Source of the DNA: Variovorax sp.
Lineage (GTDB): Bacteria > Pseudomonadota > Gammaproteobacteria > Burkholderiales > Burkholderiaceae_C
Reading direction: 5' to 3'
DNA: 38,687 nucleotides
Assembly: GCA_017744935.1 (NCBI GenBank)
Contig: JAGIAI010000048.1
Location: forward strand, 29,771 to 68,457
Each line of letters starts with the position of its first letter. The stretch's first letter is position 1. The notes below the pieces were generated by a model, which did not search any database, had not been told where the DNA came from, and saw only the letters and a program-made list of their open reading frames with translations. A program made the position numbers and the translations under genes. Of the stretch, positions 15,044 to 23,426 are shown piece by piece.

Positions 15044-15304
15044 CTCGGCCACGCTGTAGTAGACGTTCTTGCCTTCACGCCGCGTTTCGACCACGCCTTC
15101 GTTACGCAGCACGCCGAGTTGCTGCGACAGCGTCGGCTGCCTTATGCCGAGCGCTTCTTCGAGATCGCTCACGCACATCTCGCCTTGCGACAACTGGCAC
15201 AGCAGCAGCAGGCGGTCTTCATTGGCCAGCACCTTGAGGGCGCCGACCGCACTGCCTGCGGCGGCGCGCAGGCGTTCGGGGTCGATGGTGGGAGGTCGTT
15301 TCAT
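15042..15304 (-). pseudogene. ArsR-family (BigR/SqrR-like) sulfur-responsive repressor, C-terminally truncated and fused
   Basis: From the ATG at 15304, 88 residues match a winged-helix ArsR regulator: LKVLANEDRLLLLCQLSQGE, the recognition helix RQPTLSQQLGVLRNEGVVE and the wing GKNVYYSVAEP. C36 sits where the first persulfide-sensing Cys of BigR/SqrR lies. The last helix, which carries the second sensing Cys in that family, is gone because a deletion joins the gene to the yeeE1 remnant. The frame then continues through 58 residues of out-of-frame Arg/Ala-rich sequence into yeeE2 (14420–15304, 294 residues). DNA binding may survive, but redox sensing probably does not. Confidence 0.85.
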
Positions 15305-15386
15305 GGGTTTCGACACGTCTCGCTTATGAACTTCCACCACCACCCAAGGTTTTTTCGATCCGCACACCTGGACCGTCTCGTATGTC

Positions 15387-16211
15387 GTGTGGGACCACGC
15401 CACGCATCGCGCGGCGATCATCGATCCGGTGCTCGACTACGACTTCAAGTCAGCTCACACCAGCACGGCGTCGGCCGATGCCCTGCTGGCCTACGTCCAC
15501 AGCGAGGGCCTGGAAGTCGAGTGGATTCTGGAAACCCACGCGCACGCAGACCACCTCTCGGGGGCACGCTACATCCAGTCCAAAGCGGGAGGCCGCATCG
15601 CCATCGGCGAGAACATCCGTGTGGTGCAGGCAGCATTCAAGAAGCTCTTCAACCTCGAACGCAGCTTCCTGCCCGACGGCAGCCAGTTCGACCATCTCTT
15701 CAAGGACGGAGAGGTGTTCAGGATCGGCGACACCGAGGCCACCGCATTGCTCGTGCCCGGCCATACGCCCGCAGACATGGCTTATCTAGTCGACGGTTCG
15801 GTCTTCGTCGGCGACACGCTCTTCATGCCGGATGTCGGCACTGCGCGGGCGGACTTTCCTGGTGGCGATGCGCGCCAACTCCATGCATCTATTCGGCGTC
15901 TGCTGGCGCTACCGGAGCAGACGACGATGTACGTCTGCCATGACTATCCGCCCGCCACGCGAACGCCTCGTTGGCAAACGACAGTTGCCGAACAGCGCGC
16001 GCACAACATCCATGTGCACGACGGCATCAGCGAGGAAGCGTTCGTCGCGATGCGCACCGCGCGCGATGCAACGCTCGATGTGCCGACGCTGATCCTTCCT
16101 TCGATCCAGGTGAACGTGCGGGCCGGGCAACTGCCGCCCGCGGACGAGAACGGCGTGGCGTATCTGCGCATTCCGTTGAATGCGCTGCCCGTTCACACGC
16201 CGGCGACGTGA
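15387..16211 (+). CDS. Persulfide dioxygenase-like MBL-fold hydrolase (ETHE1/Blh type), frameshifted near its start
   Basis: The open frame from the GTG at 15387 gives 274 residues with the metal motif THAHADHLSG, VPGHTPADMAYLVDGSVFVGDTLF and CHDYPP, typical of ETHE1/Blh enzymes that oxidise glutathione persulfide. Conserved coding continues upstream (FFDPHTWTVSYVVWDH) but has no start in that frame. An ATG at 15326 (MNFHHHPRF) is in the other frame, and removing one T from the T6 run at 15350–15355 would join them. The gene is therefore either 5'-frameshifted, carries a sequencing error, or starts internally without its first strand. It is divergent from the damaged arsR. Confidence 0.85.
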   Translation: MWDHATHRAAIIDPVLDYDFKSAHTSTASADALLAYVHSEGLEVEWILETHAHADHLSGARYIQSKAGGRIAIGENIRVVQAAFKKLFNLERSFLPDGSQFDHLFKDGEVFRIGDTEATALLVPGHTPADMAYLVDGSVFVGDTLFMPDVGTARADFPGGDARQLHASIRRLLALPEQTTMYVCHDYPPATRTPRWQTTVAEQRAHNIHVHDGISEEAFVAMRTARDATLDVPTLILPSIQVNVRAGQLPPADENGVAYLRIPLNALPVHTPAT

Positions 16212-16214
16212 GCT

Positions 16215-16985
16215 TCAGCGCGCGTGCGTCACGCCGCCGTCGACGACGAGGGTCGAGCCCATCACATAGTCCCCAGCACGCGATGCGAGGTAGATCGCCG
16301 CGCCTGCCATGTCTTCAGGCTCACCGATGCGGCCGGCGGGGATGTGGCCCTTGACCTCGTCGGCGTGATCGCGCGCTTCCTTGTTCATGTTCGACGCGAA
16401 GGCGCCCGGGGCGATCGCGCTGACCACGATGCGATCTTGCGCAAGGCGCAGCGCCATGCGGCGGGTAAGCTGGATCAGGCCTGCCTTGCTCGCAGCGTAC
16501 GAATACGTCTCCTGCGGGTTGATCGAAATGCCGTCGATCGACGCGATGTTGATCACCTTCGCGAGGTGATCGCTCGCCGCCTTCTTGAGCATCGGCGTGA
16601 GCGCCTTGGTCAGGAAGAAGGGCGTCTTGAGGTTGAGGTCGACGACTTTGTCCCAGCCGCTTTCCGGAAATTCGTCATACGGCGCACCCCAGGCGGCGCC
16701 GGCGTTGTTGACGAGGATGTCGAGCTTGTCTTCATGCTCGGCATAGGCATCGACGAGCGCCTGTGCGCCTTCAAGCGTGGACACATCCGCCGGCAGCGAG
16801 ACGCAGTGCCCGAAGGCAGAAAGCTCCTTGGCGGTCTGGTCGCAGGCGTCGGCCTTGCGGGCCGAGATGTAGACGCGCGCGCCCTGCGCCAGGAAGCCTT
16901 CGGCAATCATGCGGCCGATGCCGCGCGAGCCGCCGGTGATGAGGGCGGTGCGGCCCTTGAGCGAGAAGAGTTGGGTGGTGTCCAT
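16215..16985 (-). CDS. Short-chain dehydrogenase/reductase
   Basis: A 256-residue classical SDR with the nucleotide motif TGGSRGIG (residues about 18–25), NNAGAAWG, a Ser in INIASIDGIS and the catalytic YSYAASKAG. The basic residue after the glycine motif and ISARKAD suggest NADPH use. The C-terminal VDGGVTHAR is also typical. The start has AGGAG 8 bases upstream. It resembles FabG/RhlG-like 3-oxoacyl reductases, but the substrate is not fixed by sequence. It converges with the MBL gene, 3 bases apart, and follows the pseudouridine synthase operon on the same strand after a gap of about 57 bases. Confidence 0.93.
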   Translation of the reverse strand: MDTTQLFSLKGRTALITGGSRGIGRMIAEGFLAQGARVYISARKADACDQTAKELSAFGHCVSLPADVSTLEGAQALVDAYAEHEDKLDILVNNAGAAWGAPYDEFPESGWDKVVDLNLKTPFFLTKALTPMLKKAASDHLAKVINIASIDGISINPQETYSYAASKAGLIQLTRRMALRLAQDRIVVSAIAPGAFASNMNKEARDHADEVKGHIPAGRIGEPEDMAGAAIYLASRAGDYVMGSTLVVDGGVTHAR

Positions 16986-17042
16986 GCGGTTGTCTCCTGA
17001 TTAGGCTGCCGCAAGCTTAGTGCGGCAGGCCGGAGAACCGCG

Positions 17043-17951
17043 TCACCTTGGCGGCAGTACGAGCGACCGGTTGCTGGCGAAGAAGCGCTCCGCGCCGCTG
17101 AGTGGGTCGCGGAATCGCACTTCGCGCGCCAGCAGTTGCAACGGGCGCTCGTAGTCGTCGGTGCCTTCGGGGCGAAGTACCGGGTAGATGGCATCGTTCA
17201 GGATCGGCATGCCGAGCGCATGGCAGTGCACCCGCAACTGGTGCCGCCGGCCGGTGACGGGCGAGAGCGACAGATGCGCCCAGCTCGCACCGACTTCGAG
17301 CACTTCGATGTGCGTCTCGGAATTGGGCTCGCCGGGCACTTCGCGCATGCGCATGAAATGGGTGTCGTCTTCGAGCCGGCTGCGACGCACGGCCGGCGGA
17401 GCGAAGTCCGCGGAGCGATGAACGATCGCCTCGTAGCGCTTCTCGATCGTGCGTTCGGCAAAGAGCTGCACGTAAGGCCCCCGGCTGGCGCGCTGCACCG
17501 AGAAGAGCACCACGCCAGCCGTCTCGCGGTCGATGCGGTGCAGCGGTACGAGGTCGTCGATGCCCAGTTTGCGTTTGAGGCGCACCAGCAGTGTCTCCTG
17601 CACGTACTTTCCAACCGGCGAGATCGACAGAAAGTGCGGCTTGTCGACCGCCAGCAGGTGGTCGTCGCGGAAGAGCACCTGTTCCTCGAACGGCACATGG
17701 GGCTCGGAGTCGAGGTAGCGGTAGTAGTAGATGCGCAGGTTCGGCTCGAAGCGCCGCGTTTCGGTGATCGGCACACCATGCACGTCGACCACTTCGCCCG
17801 CGTCCATGCGGGACTGCCATTGCGAACGCGTGACCGCGGTGAATCGATGCTCGAAGTAGTCGAGAACCGTCGGCCAGTCGCCTGCGGGCAGTACCACGCA
17901 GCTCGGGCCGACGCCGTCTCGCACGGGGAGCGGCAATGGGCGCTGGGTCAT
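17043..17951 (-). CDS. RluA-family pseudouridine synthase
   Basis: A 302-residue RNA-modifying enzyme with the catalytic motif HRIDRETAG (nucleophile D141) and SPVTGRRHQLRVHCHALG, both diagnostic of the RluA family that isomerises uridine in rRNA or tRNA. The N-terminal 70 residues look like a divergent S4-type RNA-binding region. Its ATG overlaps the stop of the LRR-kinase gene (ATGA at 17948–17951), so the two are translationally coupled. I cannot tell the target uridine. It ends a three-gene minus-strand operon. Confidence 0.94.
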   Translation of the reverse strand: MTQRPLPLPVRDGVGPSCVVLPAGDWPTVLDYFEHRFTAVTRSQWQSRMDAGEVVDVHGVPITETRRFEPNLRIYYYRYLDSEPHVPFEEQVLFRDDHLLAVDKPHFLSISPVGKYVQETLLVRLKRKLGIDDLVPLHRIDRETAGVVLFSVQRASRGPYVQLFAERTIEKRYEAIVHRSADFAPPAVRRSRLEDDTHFMRMREVPGEPNSETHIEVLEVGASWAHLSLSPVTGRRHQLRVHCHALGMPILNDAIYPVLRPEGTDDYERPLQLLAREVRFRDPLSGAERFFASNRSLVLPPR

Positions 17952-19270
17952 GCTGAGAGCAGCGAAGCGATTTCCGAGAAAGCGGGGCGGGCTGCGACGT
18001 TCGCGTCCATGCAGCGCACTTGGAGTTGCGTGAGCAGCTTGTGGCGCGCTTCATCTTCCGCGGCCGATTCGCAATGCGCCAGCAGTTCTTCGAGCAGGCA
18101 CCCGAAGGCGCGCGCCTCGATGCGTTCGAGCGTGCGGCTGGTCGCCTCGTCGTCGCGCGGCAGGAAGCACGCTGCGCCGAAGTCGCCGAGCATCACATCG
18201 CCTTGGCCATTCCAGAGCATGTTGTGCGCGTACAGGTCGCCGTGGACGATGCCGTGATCGTGCAGTTGCGCGACCGCCGAAGCGATGCCGCTTGCCATGC
18301 GCCATGCGGTCTCGAAGGACCAGCGAGCGTCATCCGCATACACATCGCGCGTGCACGATTCGAGGCTCGGCGGCCCCGCCAGGTTGCGGAACGATGGATC
18401 GACCAGCTTCAGCACCAGCCCCGGTGTGCCTTCCGGATGGTCATTGATTCGGCCCAGTACTTCGATGAGGTTCGGATGCCTGTCGGCCGCAATGCACGCG
18501 GCCATCTCGCTGTGCGGCCAGCCGTCGCTGGTGACTTCGCCCTTGAAGAGCTTGACCGCGACGGCTTGCGTGCTTCCATCCGGGCGTTGCCAATCGGCCT
18601 GATGGATCACGCCTGATGCACCTTCGCCGAGCTTGTGCCGCAGCGAAATCTGTTGCCACGGAACGGATTCCGTCGGCACCGCGTTCATCGCCGCGACTTC
18701 CGGACCTTCATCGAACGGATTGCCCGAGAAGGCCAGCCAGGAGAGGCGAGGAAGGGTGAGCAACCACGCGGGCAGCGCGTCGAATTCATTGGCGGAGATG
18801 CGGACCAGCTCCAGCGCCTGGCACGCAACCATCTCGGGTGGCAGTGCGCGCAGCTTGTTGCCCGCGAGCATCAGCTTTTGCAGGCGCGGGCGGTTGCCCA
18901 GCTCGGCCGGCAGCGATTCGATCCGGTTGTCGGTGAGGATCAGCCAGCGCAACTGCGGCGGCAGCGATTCGGCCGGCACGCTGCGGATGTGATTGGCCTT
19001 GAAGGCGACCATGTCGAGGCGGGCGCATTGGCCCAACGCAACTGGCACTTCGGTGAAAGGGTTGTCGGAGCAGAACAGCACGCGAAGCTGCGCGAGCCGA
19101 TGCAGGTCGTCAGGCAGCGAACTCAACGCATTGCCGGAAAGATCGAGTATTTCCAGCGTCTCCGCGAGGTCGAAGACTTCGCGCGGAACCTCGGTGAGCC
19201 CGCAGCCGCGGAGGTCCAGCCGCCGCGTTCCGGCCAACTGGCCAGCGCGGAGCTGGACCAGCATGCTCAT
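17948..19270 (-). CDS. Leucine-rich-repeat protein kinase
   Basis: A 440-residue protein from the ATG at 19270, which overlaps the MBL stop (ATGA). Residues about 15–185 hold seven or so leucine-rich repeats (LEILDLSGNALSSLPDDLHR, LRWLILTDNRIESLPAELGN). Residues 207–440 form a Hanks-type kinase: glycine loop GEGASG, K240 in AVAVKLF, a candidate helix-C Glu at 255, HGDLYAHN (D345, N350) and DFG (D363). The canonical HRD is HGD. No signal peptide or membrane helix is seen, so it is cytoplasmic. Eukaryote-like LRR–kinase fusions next to a pseudouridine synthase gene occur in other proteobacteria, to my knowledge; substrates are unknown. Confidence 0.92.
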   Translation of the reverse strand: MSMLVQLRAGQLAGTRRLDLRGCGLTEVPREVFDLAETLEILDLSGNALSSLPDDLHRLAQLRVLFCSDNPFTEVPVALGQCARLDMVAFKANHIRSVPAESLPPQLRWLILTDNRIESLPAELGNRPRLQKLMLAGNKLRALPPEMVACQALELVRISANEFDALPAWLLTLPRLSWLAFSGNPFDEGPEVAAMNAVPTESVPWQQISLRHKLGEGASGVIHQADWQRPDGSTQAVAVKLFKGEVTSDGWPHSEMAACIAADRHPNLIEVLGRINDHPEGTPGLVLKLVDPSFRNLAGPPSLESCTRDVYADDARWSFETAWRMASGIASAVAQLHDHGIVHGDLYAHNMLWNGQGDVMLGDFGAACFLPRDDEATSRTLERIEARAFGCLLEELLAHCESAAEDEARHKLLTQLQVRCMDANVAARPAFSEIASLLSA

Positions 19271-20328
19271 TTGAAGATGCCGAAGCGATAGATGCCGTCT
19301 TCGCCACGGCGGCGTTGCAGCTGGCCCGAGAACCACAGCAGGTGCAGGTGCGCGACCGTTTCGCCCATGGCAAAAGTCATCTGGTGCAGGTCGAGTGCGC
19401 GCTTGAAGAGGATCGGCAGACCCTCGGCCGCGCTGAGGGGCTTGGTCACGCAGGCTTCGAGCAGTTCGGCCAGCCGGTCGCGGTGGTGTTCCTTGAGCTG
19501 TTCCACGCGGCGGTGCACGCCGGTGAAGGGCTTGCCGTGCGATGGCAGGCCCAGAACATCCACCGGCAGTTCCTTGAAGCGTTCGATGCTGTCGAGGAAG
19601 AGCTTGAGCGAATTGGCTTCGGGTTCGCCCGCGTGCACGCTGACGTTGGTCGAGATGCGCGGCAGCATCATGTCGCCGCCGAGCAGCGCATTGAGTTCTT
19701 CGCAGTAGAGTGCGATGTGCTCGGGCGCGTGGCCGTAGCCGCTGATGCAGCGCCATTCGCGACCGCCGATCTTCACGATGTCGCCGTCCAGCATCCGCAC
19801 GAAGGACGAGGGCACGGCGGGAACCATGTTCGCGTAGTAGCTCGACCGCCCGCGAATCTTGGCGACGGATTCTTCATCGACGAGGCCATGCGCAGCGAAA
19901 AAATCCGCCGCCGCATCGCCGCCGGCGAGCGTGTCGCCCGCAGTGGTGAGCACGCGCGCCACGTGGTAGTCAGTCGAGCTGATCCACAGGGGCGCCTTCC
20001 AGCGCGTGCATAGCCAGTCAGCGAGCCCGATGTGGTCGGGGTGCATATGGGTGACGATGACGCGCAGGATAGGCAGGCCTTCCAGTTGCGTCTTGAAGAT
20101 CTGTTCCCATTGCTCGCGCGATGCGTCGTGCGAAATGCAGGTGTCCACCACCGACCAGCCCTCGACGCCGTCGATGTTGTCGCGCAGCAGCCAGAGGTTG
20201 ATGTGGTCGAGCGCAAAGGGTAGCGCCATGCGGATCCAGCGCACGCCGGGAGCCACTTCGATCGACTCACCGGGGGTGGGCAAAGTGTCACCGAGGGGGT
20301 ATTTGAGTTCGCGTTCGAGAAGGTTCAT
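19267..20328 (-). CDS. MBL-fold metallo-hydrolase
   Basis: A 353-residue protein with the metal motif THMHPDHIG, further ligands in SGYGHAPEHIALY and GGDMMLP, and a C-terminal helical domain of about 100 residues (HHRDRLAELLEAC … MGETVAHLHLL) as in LACTB2-like or hydroxyacylglutathione-hydrolase-like proteins. It is probably cytoplasmic. The gene leads the operon with the LRR kinase and pseudouridine synthase. It is divergent from the MerR-family gene liuR, with a LiuR-like operator just upstream of its ATG, so it likely belongs to the leucine/short-chain-acid regulon. The substrate, possibly an acyl-CoA or thioester, is inferred. Confidence 0.9.
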   Translation of the reverse strand: MNLLERELKYPLGDTLPTPGESIEVAPGVRWIRMALPFALDHINLWLLRDNIDGVEGWSVVDTCISHDASREQWEQIFKTQLEGLPILRVIVTHMHPDHIGLADWLCTRWKAPLWISSTDYHVARVLTTAGDTLAGGDAAADFFAAHGLVDEESVAKIRGRSSYYANMVPAVPSSFVRMLDGDIVKIGGREWRCISGYGHAPEHIALYCEELNALLGGDMMLPRISTNVSVHAGEPEANSLKLFLDSIERFKELPVDVLGLPSHGKPFTGVHRRVEQLKEHHRDRLAELLEACVTKPLSAAEGLPILFKRALDLHQMTFAMGETVAHLHLLWFSGQLQRRRGEDGIYRFGIFK

Positions 20329-20336
20329 GTACGATT

Positions 20337-20354
20337 GACGTTAACGTAAACGTC
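20337..20354. promoter_or_regulatory. LiuR-type operator
   Basis: GACGTTAACGTAAACGTC is a near-perfect 18-bp palindrome (8 of 9 arm positions match). Its ACGT-N2-ACGT core fits the site I know for LiuR, the MerR-family regulator of leucine/isovalerate catabolism. It lies 9 bases upstream of the MBL start and about 70 bases upstream of the MerR-family gene, so one site could serve both divergent genes. Confidence 0.75.
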
Positions 20355-20425
20355 ATGGCAAGGAGCCATCATTGTAGGCAGTGCGTCCCGATCGTGCTGT
20401 CGCACTCGTTCCCACCCCGGATTAC

Positions 20426-20821
20426 ATGCCGTCACAAACCTTCACCATCGGCGAGCTCGCGAAGGAGTTCGACCTCACCACGCGGGCGATCCGCTTCTAT
20501 GAGGACATGGGCCTGCTCTCGCCGGAGCGCGCGGGTCTCCAGCGCATCTACAGCGCGCGCGATCGCACCCGGCTGACGCTCACGCTGCGCGCCAAGCGGC
20601 TGGGGCTGACGCTCACCGAGGTGAAGGACATCCTCGACATGTACGACAGTCCGCGCGATACCGCGGCGCAACTGCAGCGCTTTTTGGGCGTGCTCGGCAA
20701 TCACCGGCAGCAGCTCGAATCGCAATTGACGGACCTGCAGGCCAATATCGACGAGATCCGCGCTCAGGAGAAAAAGGCGCGCGCTGCACTCGCGCGCGCC
20801 GAGAAGCCGAAGGTGCGCTGA
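20426..20821 (+). CDS. liuR: MerR-family regulator of branched-chain acid catabolism (LiuR-like)
   Basis: A 131-residue MerR-type regulator. I chose the ATG at 20426 because it starts at the usual distance before the helix-turn-helix FTIGELAKEFDLTTRAIRFY; the frame opens further to 20381. YEDMGLLSPER and RAKRLGLTLTEVKDIL complete the DNA-binding domain, and a C-terminal coiled coil (LESQLTDLQANIDEIRAQEK) would dimerise it. No metal-binding cysteines are present, as in LiuR. The palindrome at 20337–20354 matches the expected operator, and liuA lies about 17 kb away in this window. The LiuR assignment is likely rather than proven. Confidence 0.88.
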   Translation: MPSQTFTIGELAKEFDLTTRAIRFYEDMGLLSPERAGLQRIYSARDRTRLTLTLRAKRLGLTLTEVKDILDMYDSPRDTAAQLQRFLGVLGNHRQQLESQLTDLQANIDEIRAQEKKARAALARAEKPKVR

Positions 20822-20864
20822 ACCTCCGCCCATCCCCACCACCCATCACCAAGACAAGGCACAC

Positions 20865-21569
20865 ATGGAAAACTCATCCGACAACCTCGAAGACCTGTTC
20901 GCCCACAACCGCGCCTGGTCCGCGCGCATGGAACGCGACCGTCCCGGCTTCTTCTCCAGCCTGGTGAAGCAGCAGACGCCCAAGTACATGTGGATCGGCT
21001 GTTCCGACAGCCGCGTGCCTGCGAACCAGATCACTGGCCTGGAGCCGGGCGAAGTGTTCGTGCATCGCAATGTCGCGAACATCGTGGTGCATTCGGATCT
21101 CAATGCACTCTCGGCCATCCAGTTCGCGGTGGAGCGGCTCAAGGTGCAGCACATCATGGTGGTCGGCCACTATGGCTGCTCGGGCGTGCAGGCCGCGCTC
21201 GAAGGCGCGCGCATCGGCATCGCGGACAACTGGCTGCGCCACATCCAGGACGTGCGGGATCGCCATCATGTGATGCTCGACACACTGCCCGAGGCCGCCA
21301 GAGCCAATGCGTTGTGCGAACTGAACGTGGCGGAGCAGGTGGTCAATGTGGCTGTCAGCACCGTGATGCAGGACGCGTGGGGCCGGGGCCAGGCGGTCAC
21401 GATCCATGGCTGGGCCTTCGGTGTGCACGACGGGCTGATTCAAGACCTGGAGATCACCGTCGACGGCACCAAGCCGATGGAGAACCTCTACCGCGCGGCC
21501 GTGCAGCGCATCCGCCACAAGTGGAGCAAGCCGGTGGTGGAGAACGGCACATCCGAATACATCAAGTAA
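20865..21569 (+). CDS. can: Beta-class carbonic anhydrase
   Basis: A 234-residue enzyme with the zinc ligands of beta carbonic anhydrases: C46 and D48 in CSDSR, with R50, and H102 and C105 in GHYGCSG. VHRNVANIV and HGWAFGVHDGLI are further family marks. It interconverts carbon dioxide and bicarbonate in the cytoplasm, supplying bicarbonate for carboxylases such as those of the leucine pathway. It follows liuR on the same strand and precedes aceK by 18 bases. The ATG is at 20865. Confidence 0.96.
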   Translation: MENSSDNLEDLFAHNRAWSARMERDRPGFFSSLVKQQTPKYMWIGCSDSRVPANQITGLEPGEVFVHRNVANIVVHSDLNALSAIQFAVERLKVQHIMVVGHYGCSGVQAALEGARIGIADNWLRHIQDVRDRHHVMLDTLPEAARANALCELNVAEQVVNVAVSTVMQDAWGRGQAVTIHGWAFGVHDGLIQDLEITVDGTKPMENLYRAAVQRIRHKWSKPVVENGTSEYIK

Positions 21570-21587
21570 TCCGTCGCGCAAAGCCCC

Positions 21588-23402
21588 ATGTTCCCGCAGC
21601 GCCTCGATTCGCCGCTGGCCTATGACATCGCCAAGGCGATGCGGGACGGGTTCGACCGGCACTATCGGTTGTTCCGGGCCGAATCAGCACGGGCCAAGCA
21701 TCGCTTCGAGACCGCCGACTGGCACGGCCAGCAGCGGGCGCAGCGCGAGCGCATCGAGTTCTACGACCTGCGGGTGGGCGAGGCCGTGGTGCGGCTCGAA
21801 AAGGAATTCAAGGCCGGCGACCAGTCGATGGAGGTGTGGCACCAGGTCAAGCTGCACTTCATTGGCCTCCTGGTCGATCATCACCAGCCAGAGTTGGCCG
21901 AGACGTTCTTCAACTCGGTCACGACGAAGATCCTGCATCGCGCGTACTTCCAGAACGACTTCATCTTCGTGCGGCCCGCGATCAGCACCGAGTACATCGA
22001 GCCGCGCGGCGCGCCGACCTATCGCGCCTACTACCCGACGCCTGAATCGCTGCCCGGAACGATCCGGTCGATGCTGCTGGACTACCGCCTGCAGGGCCGC
22101 GGCTACGCCAACATGGAGCGCGATGCAGGTCGCGTGGCGACCGCGATCCTCGGGCGCTTCCATCAGGTCAAGCTGCGCGCCAACTTCCAGTTGCAGGTGC
22201 TGTCGGGCCTCTTCTATCGCAACAAGGGCGCGTATGTGGTCGGCAAGATCATCAATGGCTTTACCGAACTGCCGTTTGCGTTGCCGATCCTGCACGACGC
22301 GGACAACAGGTTCTACATCGACGCGGTGCTCTTCGGCGAAGAAGACCTGCAGATGCTCTTCAGCTTTGCTCGCGCGTACTTCATGGTCGAGATGGATGTG
22401 CCTTCGGCTTATGTGCAGTTCCTGCGCTCGCTGATGCCGCGCAAGCCGCGCGCCGAGATCTACAACGCGCTGGGGCTCGCCAAGCAAGGCAAGACGCTGT
22501 TCTATCGAGACTTCCTCTCGCACCTGAACTATTCGAGCGACAAGTTCCGAAGCGCGCCGGGCATCAAGGGCATGGTGATGCTGGTGTTCGACCTGCCGTC
22601 GTTCCCGTACGTGTTCAAGGTCATCCGGGACTACTACCCGCCGCAGAAGGACACCACGCGCGAGCAGATCAAGGGCAAGTACATGCTTGTGAAGCAGCAC
22701 GACCGCGTGGGCCGCATGGCCGACACCTTGGAGTACAGCAACGTCGGCTTTCCGCTGGACCGCTTCGAGCCGGCGTTGATCGAAGAGATCAGGCAGTTCG
22801 CGCCCAGCCAGCTCGAGATCGGCGACCGCGACGGCAACGGGGAGATGGAAGTGGTCGTCAAGCACTGCTACATCGAGCGGCGCATGATTCCGCTCAACAT
22901 CTACCTGCAGGAGGCGTTCGACCTGCTCGACCAGCCCGAGCATGCCCACCGCGCGAGCAAGCAGCTGGAGCATGCGGTGGTCGAGTACGGCAATGCGATC
23001 AAGGACATGGTGGCCGCGAACATCTTTCCGGGCGACATGCTGTGGAAGAACTTCGGCGTGACTCGCGGCGGCAAAGTCGTGTTCTACGACTACGACGAGA
23101 TCGAATACCTCACCGACTGCAACTTCCGCAAGGTGCCCACGCCGCGCAACGAAGAAGACGAGATGAGCGGCGAGGTCTGGTATGCGGTCGGGCCCAAGGA
23201 CGTCTTTCCCGAGACCTTCGGTCCTTTTCTTCTGGGCAACCCCGCGGTGCGCGAGGCCTTCATGGCCCATCACGCGGACCTGCTCGATGCGGCCTTCTGG
23301 CAGAGCCACAAGGAGCGCATCCAGGCGGGGCAGATGCTCGATGTCTTTCCCTATGACGAGGCCCAGCGTTTCAAGCACGAAGGCCACGCACCTTATTTCT
23401 GA
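21588..23402 (+). CDS. aceK: Isocitrate dehydrogenase kinase/phosphatase
   Basis: A 604-residue protein, close to the family length of about 580–600. Recognisable blocks include LFYRDFLSHLNYSSDKF, GIKGMVMLVFDLPSFPYVFK (ATP site), the DTTREQIKGKYMLVKQHDRVG segment, and GDMLWKNFGVTRGGKVVFYD (catalytic loop region). AceK phosphorylates and dephosphorylates isocitrate dehydrogenase to switch carbon between the TCA cycle and the glyoxylate shunt. Its place beside liuR and upstream of a thiolase and an acyl-CoA dehydrogenase suits growth on substrates that yield acetyl-CoA. Identification is secure. Confidence 0.97.
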   Translation: MFPQRLDSPLAYDIAKAMRDGFDRHYRLFRAESARAKHRFETADWHGQQRAQRERIEFYDLRVGEAVVRLEKEFKAGDQSMEVWHQVKLHFIGLLVDHHQPELAETFFNSVTTKILHRAYFQNDFIFVRPAISTEYIEPRGAPTYRAYYPTPESLPGTIRSMLLDYRLQGRGYANMERDAGRVATAILGRFHQVKLRANFQLQVLSGLFYRNKGAYVVGKIINGFTELPFALPILHDADNRFYIDAVLFGEEDLQMLFSFARAYFMVEMDVPSAYVQFLRSLMPRKPRAEIYNALGLAKQGKTLFYRDFLSHLNYSSDKFRSAPGIKGMVMLVFDLPSFPYVFKVIRDYYPPQKDTTREQIKGKYMLVKQHDRVGRMADTLEYSNVGFPLDRFEPALIEEIRQFAPSQLEIGDRDGNGEMEVVVKHCYIERRMIPLNIYLQEAFDLLDQPEHAHRASKQLEHAVVEYGNAIKDMVAANIFPGDMLWKNFGVTRGGKVVFYDYDEIEYLTDCNFRKVPTPRNEEDEMSGEVWYAVGPKDVFPETFGPFLLGNPAVREAFMAHHADLLDAAFWQSHKERIQAGQMLDVFPYDEAQRFKHEGHAPYF

Positions 23403-23426
23403 CAACTATCTGAAGGAGCAACTTCC

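Noticed and set aside
21684..23405. Minus-strand frame (573 aa) opposite aceK
   Set aside because: It mirrors aceK almost end to end and shows no domain; aceK is unmistakable.
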